Origin: Marinobacter sp050379415
GTDB lineage: Bacteria; Pseudomonadota; Gammaproteobacteria; Pseudomonadales; Oleiphilaceae
DNA length: 64,000 nt
NCBI RefSeq assembly: GCF_050379415.1
Contig: NZ_JBNRLS010000002.1
Span: forward strand, 186,001-250,000
Reading direction: 5' to 3'
Shown: positions 59,859 through 64,000 of the stretch, in pieces
Position numbering within the stretch: position 1 is the first letter of the stretch
How the letters are laid out: every line of letters starts with the position of its first letter
Made by a program: the position numbers and the translations under genes
Notes under the pieces: model-generated
What the model saw: only the letters and a program-made list of their open reading frames with translations
The model's database searches: none
Told to the model about the DNA's origin: nothing

Positions 59859-61121
59859 ATGAAACCTCACCAAAACGCCGATCGATCCTCCCTGAAATAC
59901 CATGACGTGGTCATCATCGGGGCCGGAGCAGGCGGAATTGCGACCGCTGCGAGCCTGTTAAAGCGCCAGAAGGACCTGGATATCGCAATCATTGATTCTT
60001 GTGAAATTCATTATTACCAGCCGGGCTGGACCATGGTTGGTGGCGGTGTGTTTTCCGCTGAAAGTACACGCCGCAAGACCGAAACCGTCATCCCCACCGG
60101 CTGCCACTGGTACCGTGTGGCCGCGGAGAACGTAGATCCTGAGGCCCGGACTGTTACACTGACCGATCACCGGTGTATCAGCTACCAGCGCCTGGTGGTC
60201 GCTCCGGGACTGGTTCTGGACTGGGGGGCGGTGGCAGGCCTTGAGGAAACCCTGGGCCAGAACGGCGTTACTTCAAACTATCGCTACGATCTCGCCCCCT
60301 ACACCTGGTCGCTGGTAGAACGGTTGGAAGCAGGCAAGGCGCTGTTTGTGCAGCCTCCGATGCCGATCAAATGTGCCGGCGCGCCTCAGAAGGCCATGTA
60401 CCTGTCAGCGGACGAATGGCTTCGCAAAGGCAGGCTGAAGAACATCGATGTTTCTTACCATTCCGCCGGACAAGTGCTTTTCGGCGTTGAGGATTACGTA
60501 CCCGAGCTACAGAGATATATCGATCGCTACGATATCGAGCTGTGTTTTGAAGAGCGGCTCATTGCGGTCGATGGCAAGGGTAAGACAGCTCATTTTATCA
60601 AGCGTACCGGAGATCAGCAGGAAATAGTCGACCGGCCGTTCGACATGCTTCACGTTGTTCCCGCCCAGCGTGCCCCGGAGTTCGTTGGTAAGTCCGGACT
60701 GGCAAATCAGGATGGCTGGATCGATCTTGATCCCGAAACCCTGCAGCATGTGCGGTACCCCACTATATTCGGACTGGGGGATGCCAGTGGAACCCCCAAT
60801 GCCAAGACCATGGCGGCGGTACGAAAGCAGGCCCCGGTGGTGGCGGAAAACCTGCTTGCGTCATTGCTGGATATCGAGCTGCCTGCCGCCTATCTCGGCT
60901 ATGGCTCCTGTCCGCTGACAGTAGAGCGGGGCAGGATCGTTCTTGCCGAGTTCGGCTATGGCGGCAAGCTCCAACCAAGCTTCCCGAGCTGGATCAATGA
61001 CGGCACCAAGGCAACCCGAATGGCCTGGTGGCTGAAAGCGAAGCAGCTGCCCTGGCTTTACTGGAACGGGATGCTTAAGGGTCGCGAATGGATGGCGGCA
61101 CCGGCCGCACGAAAGGTCTGA
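59859..61121 (+). CDS. Sulfide:quinone oxidoreductase
   Basis: Oxidises hydrogen sulfide to sulfane sulfur and reduces quinone, at the inner membrane. 420 residues: an N-terminal FAD fold (VVIIGAGAGGIATAASLLK, about 17-35), active-site cysteines C172 in PIKCAGAPQK and C351 in YGSCPLT, and FGLGDASGTPNAKTMAAVRKQ near 305-325 for FAD binding. The C-terminal WWLKAKQLPWLYWNGML helix should dock on the membrane. The pattern fits type II SQR, the kind that pairs with persulfide dioxygenase. It follows the DUF442-type gene after 61 bases and precedes the SulP gene by 18. Confidence 0.93.
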   Translation: MKPHQNADRSSLKYHDVVIIGAGAGGIATAASLLKRQKDLDIAIIDSCEIHYYQPGWTMVGGGVFSAESTRRKTETVIPTGCHWYRVAAENVDPEARTVTLTDHRCISYQRLVVAPGLVLDWGAVAGLEETLGQNGVTSNYRYDLAPYTWSLVERLEAGKALFVQPPMPIKCAGAPQKAMYLSADEWLRKGRLKNIDVSYHSAGQVLFGVEDYVPELQRYIDRYDIELCFEERLIAVDGKGKTAHFIKRTGDQQEIVDRPFDMLHVVPAQRAPEFVGKSGLANQDGWIDLDPETLQHVRYPTIFGLGDASGTPNAKTMAAVRKQAPVVAENLLASLLDIELPAAYLGYGSCPLTVERGRIVLAEFGYGGKLQPSFPSWINDGTKATRMAWWLKAKQLPWLYWNGMLKGREWMAAPAARKV

Positions 61122-61139
61122 TATCAGGGAGTGAGAAAC

Positions 61140-62879
61140 ATGTCGGATCGGTTAACCCGGTTCCTGCCCATTCTGAACTGGCTCAAAGACTACAGGGGCG
61201 ACACGTTTGTCAGCGACGCGCTGGCAGCTGTGATTGTCACCCTGATGCTGGTGCCCCAGGCGCTGGCCTATGCATTGCTGGCAGGTCTTCCGCCCGAGGT
61301 TGGTTTGTATGCCAGTATGATCCCCCTTGTGGCGTATGCACTGTTCGGAACCAGTGCAACGCTTGCAGTCGGGCCTGTGGCCGTTGCCTCCCTGATGACG
61401 GCTTCTGCACTCGGTGGCATCGCCGAAGCGGGCACTCCCGAGTACGTCGGCGCCGCGCTGGTGCTGGCCTCCCTCTCTGGCCTGATGCTTTTTGCCATGG
61501 GCCTCTTGCGGCTCGGCTTTCTGGCCAATTTTCTCAGTCATCCGGTGATATCCGGGTTTGTGACTGCTTCAGGCATCCTCATCGCCGGCAGTCAACTTGG
61601 CCATATCCTGGGTATTCAGGGCGGCGGTCACAACCTGCTGGAAATGGTGCAGGGGCTGTGGCTGCAGCTGGGTGGAGTCAATCCGGTGACCCTGGTGATT
61701 GGTGGAGGCGCCCTGGTTTTCCTGTATCTCTGCCGCAAGTTCCTCAAGCGCGGCCTGACCGGCATCGGATTTTCCGAGCGGCTGGCGGACCTGACCACCA
61801 AGGCCGCGCCGGTTACTGCGGTCATTGTTACCACGGCGGCTGCCTGGTATTTCGATCTTGGCGCTGCAGGGGTAAACCTGGTGGGCGAAGTGCCCAGTGG
61901 CCTTCCGGATATCAGCCTGCCATCCATGGATCCGGATATCTGGGCGACCCTGGTGCCTGCCGCCATCCTGATCAGTCTCGTGGGTTTTGTGGAATCTGTG
62001 TCGGTAGCGCAGACCCTCGCGGCCAAGCGGCGCCAGAGAATTGATCCCGATTCAGAGCTGATTGCCCTCGGCCTTGCCAACGTGGCTGCGGGTGTGAGCG
62101 GTGGTTCGCCGGTATCCGGCGGCTTCTCAAGATCCGTCGTCAACTTCGAAGCTGGTGCTCAGACGCCGATTGCCGGTGCGCTTACCGCGGTCGGTATCGC
62201 CCTGGCGACACTTACCCTGACCGGGCTACTCGCGTTCCTGCCCAAGGCGACCCTGGCGGCGACCATTATCATCGCGGTGAGCACCTTGATTGACCTGCCG
62301 GCAATCCGAAGAACCCTGGCTTACTCGAAGGCGGACGGAGCGGCCATGTTGGCCACGATCATCCTGACGCTGGTGCATGGGGTCGAGGCTGGCATTATTG
62401 TGGGTGTTGCGCTGTCTATCGGGCTGTACCTGTACCGCACCAGCCGGCCTCACAGCGCCGTGGTGGGCCGGATCCCGGGTACGGAACATTTCCGCAATGT
62501 TCAGCGCCATAAGGTGGAAATCGACGACAGTACCGTTGTTCTTCGAGTAGACGAGAGCCTGTATTTCGCCAACGCCCGGTATCTTGAAGAAACGGTCCTG
62601 GAGTTGGTTTCCGATAACCCGGAAATGAAAAACCTTGTCCTCGCCTGCCAGGCGGTCAATGAAGTTGATGCCTCTGCCCTTGAAAGTCTGGAAGCGATCA
62701 ACAGTCGCCTGGTAGATGCGGGTATCCGCCTGCATCTGTCCGAGGTAAAGGGCCCTGTCATGGACCGGCTGAAACGGACACATTTCTGTGAGGAGCTGAC
62801 AGGGCAGATTTTTCTGAGCACCTATGACGCGTGGAAGGCACTCGTCAAGAATCCAACCATTCTTTTCAAACCCGACTGA
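61140..62879 (+). CDS. SulP-family anion permease with STAS domain
   Basis: A 579-residue inner-membrane transporter of the SLC26/SulP family: 10-12 helices (about 25-425) with the conserved VPQALAYALLAGLPPEVGLYASM stretch near 42-64 and GSPVSGGFSRSVVNFEAGAQT near 323-343, then a cytoplasmic STAS domain (about 445-560). Members carry sulfate, bicarbonate or other anions. In this operon export of sulfite or sulfate, or import of sulfate, is the simplest reading. The start is the ATG at 61140, after GGGAGTG. A cytochrome bd oxidase relic follows directly. Confidence 0.93.
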   Translation: MSDRLTRFLPILNWLKDYRGDTFVSDALAAVIVTLMLVPQALAYALLAGLPPEVGLYASMIPLVAYALFGTSATLAVGPVAVASLMTASALGGIAEAGTPEYVGAALVLASLSGLMLFAMGLLRLGFLANFLSHPVISGFVTASGILIAGSQLGHILGIQGGGHNLLEMVQGLWLQLGGVNPVTLVIGGGALVFLYLCRKFLKRGLTGIGFSERLADLTTKAAPVTAVIVTTAAAWYFDLGAAGVNLVGEVPSGLPDISLPSMDPDIWATLVPAAILISLVGFVESVSVAQTLAAKRRQRIDPDSELIALGLANVAAGVSGGSPVSGGFSRSVVNFEAGAQTPIAGALTAVGIALATLTLTGLLAFLPKATLAATIIIAVSTLIDLPAIRRTLAYSKADGAAMLATIILTLVHGVEAGIIVGVALSIGLYLYRTSRPHSAVVGRIPGTEHFRNVQRHKVEIDDSTVVLRVDESLYFANARYLEETVLELVSDNPEMKNLVLACQAVNEVDASALESLEAINSRLVDAGIRLHLSEVKGPVMDRLKRTHFCEELTGQIFLSTYDAWKALVKNPTILFKPD

Positions 62880-62990
62880 CAATCTCTGTTGCTGGGTCTG
62901 CTGTTCGTGATCCCGATCCTGCTGAACTACACCGGCTGGACCTACAGGGTCTTCCGCGGCAAGGTGCGCGCTGGAGAGGGATACCACTGA
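62880..62990 (+). pseudogene. Relic of a cytochrome bd-type oxidase subunit II gene (3' end)
   Basis: Immediately after the SulP stop an open frame without a start codon encodes about 36 residues: a hydrophobic helix LLLGLLFVIPILLNYTGWTY followed by RVFRGKVRAGEGYH and a stop at 62988-62990. This is how the last helix and tail of CydB/CioB proteins look (compare the YTAWSYWVFRGKV ending). The rest of the gene and its cydA partner are absent. The terminator that would have closed the old operon is still in place 2 bases later. A deletion that joined sqr-sulP to the end of a bd-oxidase operon is the likely cause. Confidence 0.65.
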
Positions 62991-62992
62991 TA

Positions 62993-63026
62993 AAAAAGCC
63001 GCCTCCCGAACCCGAGGCGGCTTTTT
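62993..63026. terminator. Bidirectional terminator of the sulfide operon
   Basis: A 13-bp inverted repeat (62993-63005 and 63014-63026) with A-runs on the left and T-runs on the right. It can stop the sulfide operon on the plus strand and the rhodanese gene on the minus strand. Confidence 0.92.
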
Positions 63027-63053
63027 CGAATCTTTTCCTATCGATTCTGCTAA

Positions 63054-63437
63054 TCAGTCGAAATCAGGCAGTTCCGGTTTCACCACCGGCTTGCCAGCTT
63101 CCATCCACGCATCAATTCCTCCGGAAATGGACTGCACGTGGATATAGCCCATTTCTTTCATGGCCTTGGCCGAGAGGGCAGAACGGCCGCTGTTCTTACA
63201 GTAGATCACCATGTTAAGCCCGCGATCTTCCAGGGCGGGATCATTGGTCAGCTTGAATTCCAGAATGCCGCGGGGAATGTTGACGGCGCCCGGAATATGG
63301 CCGGCGTGGAACTCGTCCGCTTCGCGAACATCAATCAACAGGTCCGCTTGTTTGATGGCGTCCTCGGATTTATCCAACGGTACTTCCCGGATTTCGGTCT
63401 TCGCAGCCTGGACCATGTCGTGAACAGTTTTCATCAT
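63054..63437 (-). CDS. Rhodanese-domain sulfurtransferase
   Basis: A 127-residue single-domain rhodanese. C80 in VIYCKNSGRSALSA is the sulfur-carrying cysteine, and the DVREADEFHAGHIPGAVNIP (about 36-55) and SISGGIDAWMEAGKPV motifs are intact. An N-terminal helix (1-30) precedes the domain. It probably takes sulfane sulfur from the products of SQR and persulfide dioxygenase, being encoded next to them on the other strand. The ATG at 63437 is preceded by GGGG; a second Met directly after is an alternative. Confidence 0.93.
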   Translation of the reverse strand: MMKTVHDMVQAAKTEIREVPLDKSEDAIKQADLLIDVREADEFHAGHIPGAVNIPRGILEFKLTNDPALEDRGLNMVIYCKNSGRSALSAKAMKEMGYIHVQSISGGIDAWMEAGKPVVKPELPDFD

Positions 63438-63460
63438 GAAATACCCCGCTAATCTCTCGT

Positions 63461-63490
63461 AAAAAAACCGCTACCGCAGAACGGTAGCGG
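63461..63490 (-). terminator. Intrinsic terminator of the small gene
   Basis: On the minus strand CCGCTACCG and CGGTAGCGG (63468-63476 and 63482-63490) flank a 5-base loop, followed by seven T. It lies 39 bases after the stop of the 44-codon gene, which supports that gene being real. Confidence 0.85.
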
Positions 63491-63528
63491 CTGTGCTGAA
63501 TATACAGGAATTGTGGCTCCTGATTCAG

Positions 63529-63663
63529 TTACACGGACCTGGTGCAGATGTAGAAGTCCTTGCACTCGAAGTCGCCGGATTCGACGCGCTCATTGGCACC
63601 TTCGGCGGTCTTGGCCGGCGGAACGATGACCTTGTCACCCTTCTTCCGGCCTTCTTTCTTCAT
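63529..63663 (-). CDS. Tiny basic/acidic protein, 44 residues
   Basis: A short frame with a clear terminator downstream. The sequence starts MKKEGRKKGDKVIVPPAKT and ends FECKDFYICTRSV, with two cysteines. No family is recognised. Its ATG overlaps the stop of a 21-codon frame (ATGA), and in the upstream direction the two frames could be joined by a one-base change to give a single 66-residue protein (…FIEKDFLDDMKKEG…). So it is either translated by coupling to the first frame or is the second part of a frameshifted gene. No good independent ribosome site is present. Confidence 0.5.
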   Translation of the reverse strand: MKKEGRKKGDKVIVPPAKTAEGANERVESGDFECKDFYICTRSV

Positions 63664-63725
63664 ATCATCAAGAAATCCTTTTCAATGAATCCGAATGCAT
63701 CGCTCTGGCTATTATCGGGGTTCAT
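63660..63725 (-). CDS. 21-codon frame ahead of the small gene
   Basis: MNPDNSQSDAFGFIEKDFLMI with an AAGGTG ribosome site 7 bases upstream of its ATG, a much better start signal than the following 44-codon frame has. Its stop overlaps the next ATG. It may be a leader peptide, or the true N-terminus of one frameshifted gene. Confidence 0.45.
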   Translation of the reverse strand: MNPDNSQSDAFGFIEKDFLMI

Positions 63726-64000
63726 GGGCCTACACCTTTTCAATCGTTTCCTGACGGCCTTCGTCTGCGAAAAGAACCCGGCGAGAAAGGACTATGTGAT
63801 AGGTGCCATTTCTGCTTGTGCGGGGCGGGGTTACCCCGAAACTGGCCATGATTCTCGCGCCAAAAGCGTGAATCTGAGGGGATTTAACGCGATTTTCTGG
63901 CTGTTTATCTGGCTCACCCGATCTGATGGTCTATCTTTGTAATGGGCCGGTCAGGATTAAACTTTCATTGGTTCCTACATTGGAGGTTATTTCAAAGTAT
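63726..64000. other. Right-edge intergenic stretch
   Basis: I see no gene supported here on either strand. It should contain the promoter of the minus-strand small gene, but no convincing -35/-10 pair was found. The long plus-strand frame through this region (63493-63942) has no ribosome site and covers the small gene and its upstream DNA. Confidence 0.4.

Noticed and set aside
63493..63942. Plus-strand 149-codon frame at the right edge
   Set aside because: It lies antisense to the small gene that has a terminator, and has no ribosome site.

Overview
This 64 kb window looks like a housekeeping stretch of a marine gammaproteobacterial chromosome, most like Marinobacter. The basis is gene content and order read from the translated sequence: gltA divergent from sdhCDAB-sucAB-lpd-sucCD, a regulator-smc-zipA-ligA block as I remember it from Pseudomonas, gacA-uvrC-pgsA, and sulfide-oxidation genes. 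Base composition and codon use look even throughout. I see no integrase, transposase, phage module or CRISPR array. The species is an inference; no database was searched.

Layout. 1-3.7 kb: a cut-off lipoprotein gene, a small secreted protein, an M48 peptidase fused to a type IV pilin-like tail, and an erythromycin-esterase-like hydrolase. 3.7-16.7 kb: the TCA block, with gltA on the minus strand facing away from sdhCDAB-sucA-sucB-lpdA-sucC-sucD, and both core promoters readable in the gap. 16.8-28.2 kb: trpS, then chromosome and cell-division genes (scpA, scpB, rluB, a GntR-type regulator, smc, zipA, ligA). 28.4-39.4 kb: a large Calx-beta-like lipoprotein, mnmC with a periplasmic cyclophilin, a CheR methyltransferase, an MFS transporter, a flavin reductase, a NhaR-like regulator, a ChrR-like cupin, an isochorismatase and small proteins.

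39.5-42.4 kb: tRNA-Ser(GGA), then a compact four-gene unit (two YeeE/YedE half-transporters, a lipoprotein with five NPC repeats and a phosphatase/sulfurtransferase-like domain, and a His-rich protein). 42.4-51.3 kb: acylphosphatase, fructosamine kinase, AEC transporter, a diguanylate cyclase built on a degenerate phytochrome core, azlCD, a UPF0270 protein, gacA-uvrC-pgsA. 51.3-58.3 kb: an MCE/Mla-type lipid transport operon and thiBPQ behind a TPP riboswitch. 58.5-63.7 kb: persulfide dioxygenase, a DUF442-type protein, sulfide:quinone oxidoreductase and SulP transporter, ending in a 34-codon relic of a cytochrome bd oxidase subunit II gene, then a rhodanese and a very small gene that looks frameshifted or translationally coupled.

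The most unusual items are (i) the NPC-repeat lipoprotein and its YeeE/YedE partners behind a promoter enclosed by an inverted repeat, (ii) the phytochrome-derived diguanylate cyclase that has lost every recognisable bilin-binding residue, (iii) the M48-pilin fusion, (iv) the cydB scar in the sulfide operon, and (v) the overlapping mini-ORFs near the right edge. Two separate loci carry a C-x4-R thiol domain of the same general kind, so the genome appears to invest in persulfide handling both at the membrane and in the cytoplasm.
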